A DNA stretch of 31,386 nt from DATAEY01 sp045805565. GTDB lineage: Bacteria; Actinomycetota; Thermoleophilia; Solirubrobacterales; Solirubrobacteraceae. A program made the translations under genes and the position numbers. This document shows positions 7,545 to 14,216 of the stretch, piece by piece (positions within the stretch are counted from its first letter, which is position 1; the number at the start of each line of letters is the position of its first letter). The stretch is from the NCBI GenBank assembly GCA_045805565.1, contig JBJMKZ010000002.1, positions 1 through 31,386 of the forward strand. Reading direction: 5' to 3'. Under the pieces are notes generated by a model. It did not search any database and was not told where the DNA came from. It saw only the letters and a list, made by a program, of their open reading frames with translations.

Positions 7545-8054
7545 TCAGGCGTGGCCGACCAGGACCCCGACAGCGGCCACGACCGCGCCGCCCAGCGTGA
7601 CCTGGATCAGCGAGCGCGTCAGCGACACCGAGAGGTAGCGACGCCGGATCCAGGCGATGACCACCAGCTCGGTGCCCACCACGGCGTAGGCGATCGGCAA
7701 CGCCTGGTTGACGTCGCTGATGAGGAACGGAAGCGCGTGCAGGGAGCCGCCCACGAACGTCGCCATGCCGGTGATCACCCCGCGGATCACGGCGTTCCCG
7801 CGGCCCGTGAGCTCTCCGCTGTCCGACAGGCTCTCCGAGAGCCCCATGCTGATCGCCGCGCCCAGCGCCGCCGAAACGCCGACCAGGAGCGCGGCGCGCG
7901 AGCCGGCGAGGTAGGCGGCGGCGAAGATCGGGGCCAGCGTGGAGATGGTGCCGTCGATCAGGCCCACCAGACCGGGCTGGATGAAGCGCAGCAGCCGGTC
8001 GCGGTCTCCGGTGCTGCGCCAGCGCCTCAGCAACGCCTGTGCCTGAGCGGTCAT
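7545..8054 (-). CDS. VIT1/CCC1-like membrane protein (probable iron/manganese transporter)
   Basis: This 169-residue membrane protein has about five hydrophobic segments. The first, FIQPGLVGLIDGTISTLAPIF (about 24-44), carries an Asp (D34) as in VIT1/CCC1 transporters, which move Fe2+ or Mn2+ out of the cytoplasm. The next pair, GVSAALGAAISMGLSESLSD, resembles the S-M-x-x-x-E turn that follows helix 2. It lacks the long cytosolic metal-binding helix of plant VIT1, so it is a short version. It is divergent from a Fur/PerR-like regulator across a 57-bp gap, which supports a metal role. The start lies 11 nt after a TATAGT box. The exact substrate is inferred. Confidence 0.6.
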   Translation of the reverse strand: MTAQAQALLRRWRSTGDRDRLLRFIQPGLVGLIDGTISTLAPIFAAAYLAGSRAALLVGVSAALGAAISMGLSESLSDSGELTGRGNAVIRGVITGMATFVGGSLHALPFLISDVNQALPIAYAVVGTELVVIAWIRRRYLSVSLTRSLIQVTLGGAVVAAVGVLVGHA

Positions 8055-8065
8055 CTCACCTGTTT

Positions 8066-8071
8066 ACTATA
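8066..8071 (-). promoter_or_regulatory. Putative -10 box of the VIT-like gene (TATAGT)
   Basis: TATAGT on the minus strand lies 11 nt before the ATG and directly beside the ATTCT-GTT-AGAAT palindrome. A message starting about 7 nt downstream would have a leader of only about 5 nt. Confidence 0.45.
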
Positions 8072-8074
8072 GCC

Positions 8075-8087
8075 ATTCTGTTAGAAT
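8075..8087. promoter_or_regulatory. Palindromic operator ATTCT-GTT-AGAAT shared by fur-like and VIT-like genes
   Basis: A perfect 5-3-5 inverted repeat lies in the AT-rich centre of the 57-bp divergent gap. The plus-strand hexamer TAGAAT (8082-8087), a plausible -10 of the regulator gene, is inside the palindrome, and the VIT-like gene's TATAGT box is 3 bp away on the other side. Binding would block both promoters. Fur/PerR boxes are AT-rich inverted repeats, so autoregulation is likely but inferred. Confidence 0.5.
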
Positions 8088-8111
8088 AAGGACGCCCTAA
8101 GAGTCGCGCTC

Positions 8112-8546
8112 GTGCTCGACACCTCAGATCCCGACACCGCCCTGATCGCCGCGCTGCGGCGACGCGGCCAGCGCGTCACTTCGCAGCGCCTGGTCATCCA
8201 CCGGGCGTTGCGCGACCTGGGCCGCCACGTCACCGCCGAGGAGGTCCTCCGGGCGGTCGACGAGCGCCTCCCCGGTGTCTCGCTGCCGACGGTCTACGCG
8301 ACGCTCGAGCTCCTGGAGGAGCTGGGCATGGTGCGCCGCGTGAGCCGCGCACCGTACGCCGCCCTCTACGACCCCCGGCCGGAGCTTCACCACCACCTCG
8401 TATGCACCCGCTGCGGGCGCATCGAGGATTTCGACGCCGAGGTCGACCTGGCGGGCGCGGGACGCGCCGCGCGGCGGGCCGGGTACCGCCAGACTCGCGG
8501 CCAGCTCGTGGTCAGCGGGCTGTGCGCCGCCTGCGCGGGTGCCTAG
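8112..8546 (+). CDS. Fur-family metalloregulator, PerR-like
   Basis: This 144-residue DNA-binding repressor of the Fur family has the winged-helix recognition segment SLPTVYATLELL (about 58-69), the HHHLVCTRCG motif (93-102) and a C-terminal CAAC (138-141). C98, C101, C138 and C141 form the usual structural zinc site. The residues matching the Bacillus subtilis PerR sensing site are all present with a constant offset of two: H39, D87, H93, H95 and D106. The Asp at 106, where Fur and Zur carry Glu, is the residue tied to peroxide sensing in PerR. The GTG at 8112 is inferred, with only a weak ribosome site. It probably controls itself and the divergent VIT-like gene. Confidence 0.88.
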   Translation: MLDTSDPDTALIAALRRRGQRVTSQRLVIHRALRDLGRHVTAEEVLRAVDERLPGVSLPTVYATLELLEELGMVRRVSRAPYAALYDPRPELHHHLVCTRCGRIEDFDAEVDLAGAGRAARRAGYRQTRGQLVVSGLCAACAGA

Positions 8547-8552
8547 CCCGAC

Positions 8553-9866
8553 TCAGGCGAGCGTCCCGATGTGCTCCAGGAACAGCGGGTAGGAGATCGC
8601 GGCGGCGTCGATCCCCTCCACATCCACCCCGTCCCGGGACGCCAACCCCGCCACCGCGCCCAGCATCGCCAGGCGGTGGTCGCCTCGGGAGTCGAACCGC
8701 CCGCCCTCCAGTCCGCCGGTGCCGGTGACCACGAAGCCGTCCTCGGTCGCCTCGATATCGGCGCCCAGCCCCCGCAGTCCCTCGCAGACCGCGGATATCC
8801 GGTCGGACTCCTTGACCCGCAACTCGGCCGCGCCCCGCACCGCCGTCCGGCCCTCGGCGAACGCCCCCAGCAGCGCCACCAGCGGCAGCTCGTCGATCGC
8901 CAGCGGCACCTCCTCGGGCTCCACCTCGGTCCCGACCAGCGGACCCGCCGCGACGTCGATGTCCGACACCGGCTCGTGGCTGGGAATGTCGTCCGCGGCG
9001 TGCACCGGCTCGAAGTCGCCGACCACGATCCCGCCCATGCGCTCGAGGATGCGCACGAAGCCCGAGCGCGTCCAATTGACCCCGACGTCGCGCAGCAGAA
9101 GGCGCGATCCGGTCACCAGCACGCCGGCCACCATCAGGAAGGCGGCCGAGGAGAGGTCGCCCGGAATCTCGATGTCGTCGATCTCCAGCTCGTCCACGTT
9201 GGAGACGTTCACCCGCAGCGCGCCGTCTGGGGCCGGCCCCCGGACGATGCCCACCCCTCCCCGGGCGAGGAGCCGCTCGGTGTGGTCGCGGCTGGGCAGC
9301 GGCTCGGTGACAGCGACGTCGCCGTAGGCGAGCAGGCCGGCCAGCAGGACGCACGACTTGACCTGGGCGCTCGCCACTGGCATCTCGTAGTCGAGGCCGT
9401 GCAGGCGCGCGCCGTGGACGGTGAACGGCGCGAAGCGTCCCTCGGTCGCCTCGATCCGGGCGCCCATCATCGTCAGGGGCTTGGCGATGCGGTCCACGGG
9501 GCGGCGACGGATGGACTCGTCGCCGTCCAGGGTCCACGATCCGCTCTCCTGGGCGGCCAGCCATCCGGGGAGCAGCCGGATCAGGGTCCCGCTGTTGCCC
9601 ACGCCGATGGGCTCCTCGAGCGCCGGGAGGTCGCGCAGCCCCCCGCCGCGCACGACCAGCTCGTCGGGCTGGGACTCGACGATCACCCCCAGGGCACGCA
9701 GGGCGGCGAGGGTGGCGTTGGTGTCGCCCGAATCGAGGTAGTTGCGGATCCGCACCGGTTCCGAGTTCATGGCCGCCAGCAGCGCCGCGCGATGCGACAC
9801 CGACTTGTCGGGCGGCGGCGCCAGCTCGCCCCGCAGCCGCGTTGCAGGCTCGACGCGGGCTCTCAC
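8553..9866 (-). CDS. aroA: 5-enolpyruvylshikimate-3-phosphate synthase
   Basis: AroA joins phosphoenolpyruvate to shikimate-3-phosphate, the sixth step of the shikimate pathway. The 437-residue protein shows PPPDKSVSHRA (residues 17-27, with the catalytic Lys and Arg), GNSGTLIRLLPG, RPVDRIAKPL, SAQVKSCVLLAGLLAYG, PGDLSSAAF, IDELPLVALL, ELRVKESDRI and RGDHRLAM. The Gly of GNSG is kept, unlike the Ala of glyphosate-insensitive CP4-type enzymes. The GTG at 9866 overlaps the tyrA stop as GTGA (9863-9866), so it is coupled to tyrA; an ATG-like extension to 9941 would lie inside tyrA and was rejected. It is the last gene of the aromatic block and converges with the fur-like gene, 6 bp apart. Confidence 0.97.
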   Translation of the reverse strand: MRARVEPATRLRGELAPPPDKSVSHRAALLAAMNSEPVRIRNYLDSGDTNATLAALRALGVIVESQPDELVVRGGGLRDLPALEEPIGVGNSGTLIRLLPGWLAAQESGSWTLDGDESIRRRPVDRIAKPLTMMGARIEATEGRFAPFTVHGARLHGLDYEMPVASAQVKSCVLLAGLLAYGDVAVTEPLPSRDHTERLLARGGVGIVRGPAPDGALRVNVSNVDELEIDDIEIPGDLSSAAFLMVAGVLVTGSRLLLRDVGVNWTRSGFVRILERMGGIVVGDFEPVHAADDIPSHEPVSDIDVAAGPLVGTEVEPEEVPLAIDELPLVALLGAFAEGRTAVRGAAELRVKESDRISAVCEGLRGLGADIEATEDGFVVTGTGGLEGGRFDSRGDHRLAMLGAVAGLASRDGVDVEGIDAAAISYPLFLEHIGTLA

Positions 9867-10933
9867 GGCCGCGCCACCGGGAAGCCGAGGTCGGCGACGA
9901 GCTCCTGGGCACGGGCGGCCGGCTCGTCGCCCCCGATCCACAGGGCCACCACGCCCTCGCTCATGTCGGGAGCGGGATAAAGCGCCATGTCGGTGATGTT
10001 GATGCCCACCCGGCCGAGCGCGAGCGCGATCTCGGCGACCACCCCCGGCCGGTTGGGGACCGATACCCGCAGCTCGTGCACCGAGCCCCCTGCCAGCTGC
10101 GCCTCCAGCAGTCGGCGACGGTCCTGCGCCGCCGCGGCGTTCCAGGCCGACACCGAGGAGGCGTCGCCGGCCGCCAGGGAGTCACGCACCTTCCCCAGGC
10201 GGCGCACCGTCTCGTCGATTCCCTCGACCAGGGCGTCGCGGTTGGCGAGGTAGATGTCCGTCCAGATGGCGCCGTTGGCGCCGGCCACCCTGGTGGCGTC
10301 GCGGAAGCTGGGCCCGGTGGCGGGCAGCGGCTCACCCTCGTCGCTGAGCGCCGCGCCAGCCTGGGAGACGAGAATGTTGGCCAGCACGTGCGGCAGGTGA
10401 GAGACGCTGGCCATGAGTCGGTCGTGGGCGGCGGCATCGATGGCGGCGGGCTGCGCCCCCAACCCGCTCAGGCTGCGGTGCAGCCGCTCGTAGAGGACCC
10501 CGGACGTGGTGGAGGTGGGAGTCAGGTACCAGGTGGCGCCCTCGAACAGGTCGGCACGCGCGTTCTCGACGCCCGAGGTCTCGGCCCCCGCGAGCGGATG
10601 GCCGCCGACGAACCGCGGATCGGCGCGGCCGGCCAGGACGGCGCGCTTGGTCGAGCCGACGTCGGTCACCACGCAGCCGTCACCCGCCGCGGCCAGGGCC
10701 GTGTCGACCGCCCCGGCGAGGGCGCCGACGGGCGTCGCCACGAACGCGGTGTCCACCCCCTCCATCGCCTCGGCGGCCGAAGCGCACGCGCGGTCCACGG
10801 CGCCCCGCCGCAGAGCGCTGTCCAGGACGCCGGCGCCTGGATCGAACCCCCGTACCGCTGCCCCGAGTCGCTGGCGTGCCGCCAGCCCGATGGAGCCGCC
10901 GATCAGTCCGACACCGATGACGGCGATGGTCAT
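9863..10933 (-). CDS. tyrA: Prephenate dehydrogenase with C-terminal ACT domain
   Basis: TyrA oxidatively decarboxylates prephenate to 4-hydroxyphenylpyruvate, the committed step to tyrosine. The 356-residue product begins MTIAVIGVGLIGGSIG (NAD(P)-binding Rossmann motif at 7-14) and contains TDVGSTK, the family signature VGGHPLAGAETSGVENA and the substrate-side helix SHLPHVLANILV. About residues 285-350 form an ACT domain (HELRVSVPNRPGVVAEIALALGRVGINITDM), a small-molecule sensor that normally allows feedback inhibition by tyrosine. Its ATG is 20 nt after the aroF stop and its stop overlaps the aroA start, placing it inside the aroF-tyrA-aroA operon below the attenuator. Confidence 0.96.
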   Translation of the reverse strand: MTIAVIGVGLIGGSIGLAARQRLGAAVRGFDPGAGVLDSALRRGAVDRACASAAEAMEGVDTAFVATPVGALAGAVDTALAAAGDGCVVTDVGSTKRAVLAGRADPRFVGGHPLAGAETSGVENARADLFEGATWYLTPTSTTSGVLYERLHRSLSGLGAQPAAIDAAAHDRLMASVSHLPHVLANILVSQAGAALSDEGEPLPATGPSFRDATRVAGANGAIWTDIYLANRDALVEGIDETVRRLGKVRDSLAAGDASSVSAWNAAAAQDRRRLLEAQLAGGSVHELRVSVPNRPGVVAEIALALGRVGINITDMALYPAPDMSEGVVALWIGGDEPAARAQELVADLGFPVARP

Positions 10934-10953
10934 CTAGACGCGGCGGGGCACAT

Positions 10954-11979
10954 CTATACGCGCGAGAGCTCCTTGCCGGCCAGCTCGGCGGCGTGCTCCA
11001 CCTGCTCGGCGTAGGCGGCGAACGCATCCGTCGGGAGCGCCTGCGGTCCGTCGCAGATCGCCTCGTCGGGCTGGGGGTGCACCTCGACGATGATGCCGTC
11101 GGCGCCCGCCGCGGCGGCGGCCAGCGAGAGCGGGGTCACCAGGTCGCGGCGCCCGGAGGCGTGACTGGGGTCGACGATGACCGGCAGGTGCGAGAGCTCC
11201 TTGAGCACCGGCACCGCCATCAGGTCGAGCGTGAAGCGGTAGGCGGTCTCGAAGGTGCGGATCCCGCGCTCGCACAGGATCACGTTCGGGTTGCCCTCCT
11301 TGAGCACGTACTCGGCGGACATCAACAGCTCGTCCAGCGTCGACGACAGCCCCCGCTTGATCAGCGCCGGCCGGCCCGAGCGCCCGATCTCCGACAGCAG
11401 TGTGTAGTTCTGCATGCTGCGGGCGCCGACCTGGATCACGTCCGCCACCTCGAGGACCGGTTCGAGGTCGCGCGCGTCCATCAGCTCGGTGACCACCGGC
11501 AGCCCGGTCTGCTCCCTGGCTTCGGCGAGCAGTCGCAGGCCCTCCTGTCCCAGCCCCTGGAAGGAGTACGGCGAGGTGCGGGGCTTGTAGGCGCCGCCCC
11601 GGAACAGCGTCGCACCGCCGTCACGCACCGCGCGAGCGGCGGTCAGCGTCTGGTCGCGGGTCTCCACCGTGCACGGCCCGGCGATCAGGGCGAACCGGCC
11701 GCCGCCGATCTTGCGACCCTCGATGTCCAGCATCGTGTGCTCGCCGCGGCGCAGCTGCGAGGAGGCGAGCTTGTAGGGCTTGAGGATCGGGATCACCTGG
11801 TCGACCCCGGGATGCCCCTCGAGTCCCAGCCGGGCGACGTGCTCGCGATCGCCGATGGCGCCGATGACCGTCAGCTCGTCCCCCGGGCTGACGTGCGCCC
11901 GCGCCCCGACGCCCTCGACGCGCGCGACGACCGCCTGAACCTCCTCCTCCGTCGCGTCTGCCTTCATCACGATCATCAT
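10954..11979 (-). CDS. aroF: DAHP synthase, type I-beta with N-terminal regulatory domain
   Basis: This enzyme condenses phosphoenolpyruvate and erythrose-4-phosphate, the first step of the shikimate pathway. The 341 residues comprise a small ferredoxin/ACT-like N-terminal domain (about 1-67, starting MMIVMKADATEEEV) and the KDO8P/DAHP-synthase barrel. Barrel motifs are IAGPCTVE (99-106), GGAYKPRTSPYSFQG, ALIKRGLSST, ILCERGIRTFE and PVIVDPSHASGRRDLV. In related enzymes the N-terminal domain binds Tyr or Phe and inhibits the enzyme. An AAAGGA ribosome site lies about 10 nt before the ATG pair at 11979/11976. Upstream are the aromatic-rich leader ORF and attenuator, so transcription and activity are probably both controlled by end products. 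Confidence 0.96.
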   Translation of the reverse strand: MMIVMKADATEEEVQAVVARVEGVGARAHVSPGDELTVIGAIGDREHVARLGLEGHPGVDQVIPILKPYKLASSQLRRGEHTMLDIEGRKIGGGRFALIAGPCTVETRDQTLTAARAVRDGGATLFRGGAYKPRTSPYSFQGLGQEGLRLLAEAREQTGLPVVTELMDARDLEPVLEVADVIQVGARSMQNYTLLSEIGRSGRPALIKRGLSSTLDELLMSAEYVLKEGNPNVILCERGIRTFETAYRFTLDLMAVPVLKELSHLPVIVDPSHASGRRDLVTPLSLAAAAAGADGIIVEVHPQPDEAICDGPQALPTDAFAAYAEQVEHAAELAGKELSRV

Positions 11980-12025
11980 CTGCGTCTGTCCTTTCGAAGC
12001 CTGGAAATCGTACGGCGCAACTGCA

Positions 12026-12123
12026 CGGGCGCATGAGCCCTTCGGTTAGGCGCCCGGCCCGGGAGGACCTTTGGAGCGGTCAGCCGCGGAGGCTGGCCGA
12101 GCGCCTAGCTAAATCGCCAGGCG
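12026..12123 (-). promoter_or_regulatory. Ribosome-mediated attenuator of the aroF-tyrA-aroA operon
   Basis: Four RNA segments can pair in three exclusive ways. Segment 1 (CGCCT, 12123-12119, within the Tyr-Ala-Trp codons) matches AGGCG in segment 2. Segment 2 (12107-12095, starting with the leader's own UAG stop) pairs with segment 3 (12059-12047) over 13 bp with one U-G wobble. Segment 3 (CGGGCGC, 12056-12050) pairs with segment 4 (GCGCCCG, 12032-12026) over 7 bp. A ribosome stalled on the Phe/Tyr codons would cover 1 and free 2:3; one reaching the stop would cover 2 and allow 3:4, which would reduce aroF expression. Segment 4 is not followed by a U-run, so how 3:4 acts is uncertain. Confidence 0.75.
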
Positions 12124-12203
12124 TAGAAGCCGAAGTAGCCGTAGAACCGCGCGCCGGCGGGGCTGGCGTCGTGAAGGGCGGTCTGACGGCTGCGACCGTT
12201 CAT
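12105..12203 (-). CDS. Aromatic leader peptide of the aroF attenuator
   Basis: A 32-codon ORF lies between hisC and aroF, too short to appear in ordinary gene calls. Its last 13 residues are FYGYFGFYAWRFS: four Phe, three Tyr and one Trp within 12 codons (20-31), far above background. The peptide itself probably has no function; its translation speed reports the supply of charged tRNA-Phe, tRNA-Tyr and tRNA-Trp. Leader peptides ahead of DAHP-synthase genes are known from other bacteria, including corynebacteria. The ATG has no Shine-Dalgarno site; a TACAAA sequence 12 nt upstream could be a -10 box giving a nearly leaderless message. The start is less certain than the aromatic run and stop. 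Confidence 0.8.
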   Translation of the reverse strand: MNGRSRQTALHDASPAGARFYGYFGFYAWRFS

Positions 12204-12253
12204 GCTTCGAGAGGGTTTGTAGCAGACCGGCGGCCTCGCGGCCACGGCTTTCC

Positions 12254-13333
12254 TCACAGCAGCGCTCGCAGCCCGGACAGGAAGCGGTCGTTCTCCGCCG
12301 GCGTCCCGCAGGTGACGCGCAGGAACCCCTCACGGCCGAGCGCCTTTCCGGCCCGCACCACCACCCCGCGGTCGGCCAGCCCCCGCACGATCGGCGCCTC
12401 CTCACGGTCCTCGCCCAGTCCGAGCCACACGAAGTTGGCCTGGGACTCGGCGACGTGCAGCCCGAGCTCACGCAATCCGTCCTCGAGCTGCAGGCGCCCG
12501 GCGACCGCGCGCTCGACGCGGCGCGCGACCTCGTCCTGGTGGGACAGCGCCTCGATGGCGGCGGCCTGCGCCGCGGCGTTGCAGAAGAACGGCTGGCGGA
12601 CCTGGTCGACCGCGACCCGGAAGTCCTGGGAACCGCACAGCGCGAACCCGACCCGCAGCCCGCACAGCCCGTGGACCTTGGAGAAGGTCCGCAGCAGCAC
12701 CAGGTTGGGATGGGCGCCCAGCAGGTCGACCGACGCGTCGGGGTCGTCGAGCAGGTTGAACTCGCAGTACGCCTCGTCGACGATCACGCACACGTGCCGC
12801 GGGATCCGGGCCACCAGCTCGCGGATCGCCTCGAGCCCGACGGCGGTGCTCGTCGGGTTGTTGGGATTGCAGACGATGACCAGGCGGGTGGCGACCGTCA
12901 CCTGCTCGGACATCGCGCCGAGGTCGTGGCGGTCGTCGCGGTCGAGCGGGATGGTGATCGCCCGGGCGCCGGTCAGCGCCGCCAGGTGCGGGTAGATCGA
13001 GAACGACGGCCACGCGTAGACGACCTCGGCGCCCGGCTCCAGCAGGGCCTCACCGGCGGCCAGGAGGATGTCGCACGACCCGTTGCCGATCGCGATCCGG
13101 TTGGCGGGAACGCCGTAGCGCCCCGACAGGCGGGCGCGCAGCGCCGCGTTGGTGGGATCCGGGTACCGGTTGGCGGCGGACATCGCACGGCGGACCGCCT
13201 CGACGACCGCGGGCAGCGGCGGGTCGGGGGACTCGTTGGAGGCCAGCAGCGCGACGTCGGCGGGCAGCGCGTAGCCGTCGGCGGCGGGGTAGACCGGGAT
13301 GCGCGTGACGCGTTGCGCGAACTCGAGCGCCAT
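12254..13333 (-). CDS. hisC: HisC-family aminotransferase, probably aromatic
   Basis: This 359-residue PLP-dependent class I/II aminotransferase belongs to the histidinol-phosphate aminotransferase family. Visible motifs are LASNESP (substrate end of the active site), NPNNPT (156-161), VDEAYCEF (PLP ring contact), RTFSKVHGLCGLRVG with the Schiff-base Lys at 219, and a C-terminal FLRVTCGTPAEN arginine motif. HisC-like enzymes may act on histidinol phosphate or on phenylpyruvate and 4-hydroxyphenylpyruvate. Its place between aroH and aroF-tyrA-aroA, with no other his gene here, favours the aromatic role. The ATG at 13333 follows the cupin stop by 21 nt; a CACAAT box 6 nt upstream is a weak leaderless-promoter candidate. 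Confidence 0.88.
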   Translation of the reverse strand: MALEFAQRVTRIPVYPAADGYALPADVALLASNESPDPPLPAVVEAVRRAMSAANRYPDPTNAALRARLSGRYGVPANRIAIGNGSCDILLAAGEALLEPGAEVVYAWPSFSIYPHLAALTGARAITIPLDRDDRHDLGAMSEQVTVATRLVIVCNPNNPTSTAVGLEAIRELVARIPRHVCVIVDEAYCEFNLLDDPDASVDLLGAHPNLVLLRTFSKVHGLCGLRVGFALCGSQDFRVAVDQVRQPFFCNAAAQAAAIEALSHQDEVARRVERAVAGRLQLEDGLRELGLHVAESQANFVWLGLGEDREEAPIVRGLADRGVVVRAGKALGREGFLRVTCGTPAENDRFLSGLRALL

Positions 13334-13354
13334 GTGCGTATTGTGACCGCCGGG

Positions 13355-13783
13355 CTACGCGGCGCCGGGCGGGGCCTGCTGCCAGGGGGCGTCTTCGCCC
13401 TCCGGCACACGGCCGTCGCGCCCGATGTACCCGTCCTTGCCGCCGGCGCAGAGGTAGACGGCGTCGTCCTCGCCCACGCTGCGAAGCTCGCGGACCGTCC
13501 GGGCGTCCACGCGCGCGACCCCGCCGGGCCCTAGCCGGTGCACCGTCCCGTCGCCGAACTCCATCTCGATCGTCCCCCGGTGCACGAAGTACGTCTCCTC
13601 CTGCTGGTCGTGGTAGTGGCGGGGACCCTGATGGCCGGGCGGCATGCAGATCGCGTTGATCCCGAACGCGCTCACCCCCAACTCGCGGCGGATCTTGCGA
13701 AAGCCGTAGCGGTCGCCCATGGCGTCGATGTGGCCCACCGCGTACCCGTCGCCCTCGACGATCTCGTTGACCTCCCCGGCCAT
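13355..13783 (-). CDS. Single-domain cupin protein
   Basis: This 142-residue protein is a one-domain cupin. Motif 1 is clear in GPRHYHDQQEETYFVHRG (H-x-H, then Glu, then Gly), which usually holds a metal ion. Motif 2 (LGPGGVARVDARTVRELRS) keeps the turn glycines but has lost the usual His, so metal binding may rest on three ligands. The function is unknown; small cupins include sugar isomerases, dioxygenases and ligand-binding regulators. It has a strong AGGAGG site 5 nt before its ATG, and a TAGGGT overlapping the aroH stop could be a promoter. It lies between aroH and the HisC-like gene, so an aromatic-metabolism role is possible but only inferred. Confidence 0.8.
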   Translation of the reverse strand: MAGEVNEIVEGDGYAVGHIDAMGDRYGFRKIRRELGVSAFGINAICMPPGHQGPRHYHDQQEETYFVHRGTIEMEFGDGTVHRLGPGGVARVDARTVRELRSVGEDDAVYLCAGGKDGYIGRDGRVPEGEDAPWQQAPPGAA

Positions 13784-13814
13784 GCTGCCTCCTGTCGTTG
13801 GCGCCGGGCCTACC

Positions 13815-14216
13815 CTACTGCGCCGCCTGCAGGTCCTCGCGCAGGGCCCGGGCGTCCCCCAGGTAGACGTGCCGCGGCCGGTGGGCGTCCTCGGCGTGGT
13901 AGTGGACCAGCAGCCGGATGACGCCGCGCATCGCGCCGGGAACGTCGATCTCGCGCGCGCACAGCAGCGGCACGCGGTCCAGCCCGAGGCGGCGGGCCGC
14001 CACGGCGGGGAACTCGGCGTTCAGGTCCTCGGTCACGGTGAAGATGCAGGAGACGATCGCCTCCGGCGCCAGGCGATTGCGGTCCATCACCTCTCGCAGG
14101 AGCGTCTCGGCGGAGTCGAGGATCTCGGCCGAGTTGTTGCGGTGCACGGAGACGGCGCCTCGGAGCGCGAACAGCCGCATGGCCGCGGCATTCTGGCAGG
14201 CGCCCGGGGCCGTCAT
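13815..14216 (-). CDS. aroH: Monofunctional chorismate mutase, AroH class
   Basis: AroH rearranges chorismate to prephenate, the substrate of TyrA. The 133-residue product is of the trimeric Bacillus AroH class. Counterparts of the B. subtilis active-site residues are all present: R19 (in LRGAV), R75, C86, E89 (CAREIDV), R101, Y118 (RHVYL) and R126. The ATG at 14216 overlaps the rluB stop as ATGA, supporting coupled translation, but homology begins only at Met13 (14180), which would give 121 residues. Neither start has a good ribosome site. The gene feeds tyrA and, through prephenate, phenylalanine synthesis. Confidence 0.92.
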   Translation of the reverse strand: MTAPGACQNAAAMRLFALRGAVSVHRNNSAEILDSAETLLREVMDRNRLAPEAIVSCIFTVTEDLNAEFPAVAARRLGLDRVPLLCAREIDVPGAMRGVIRLLVHYHAEDAHRPRHVYLGDARALREDLQAAQ

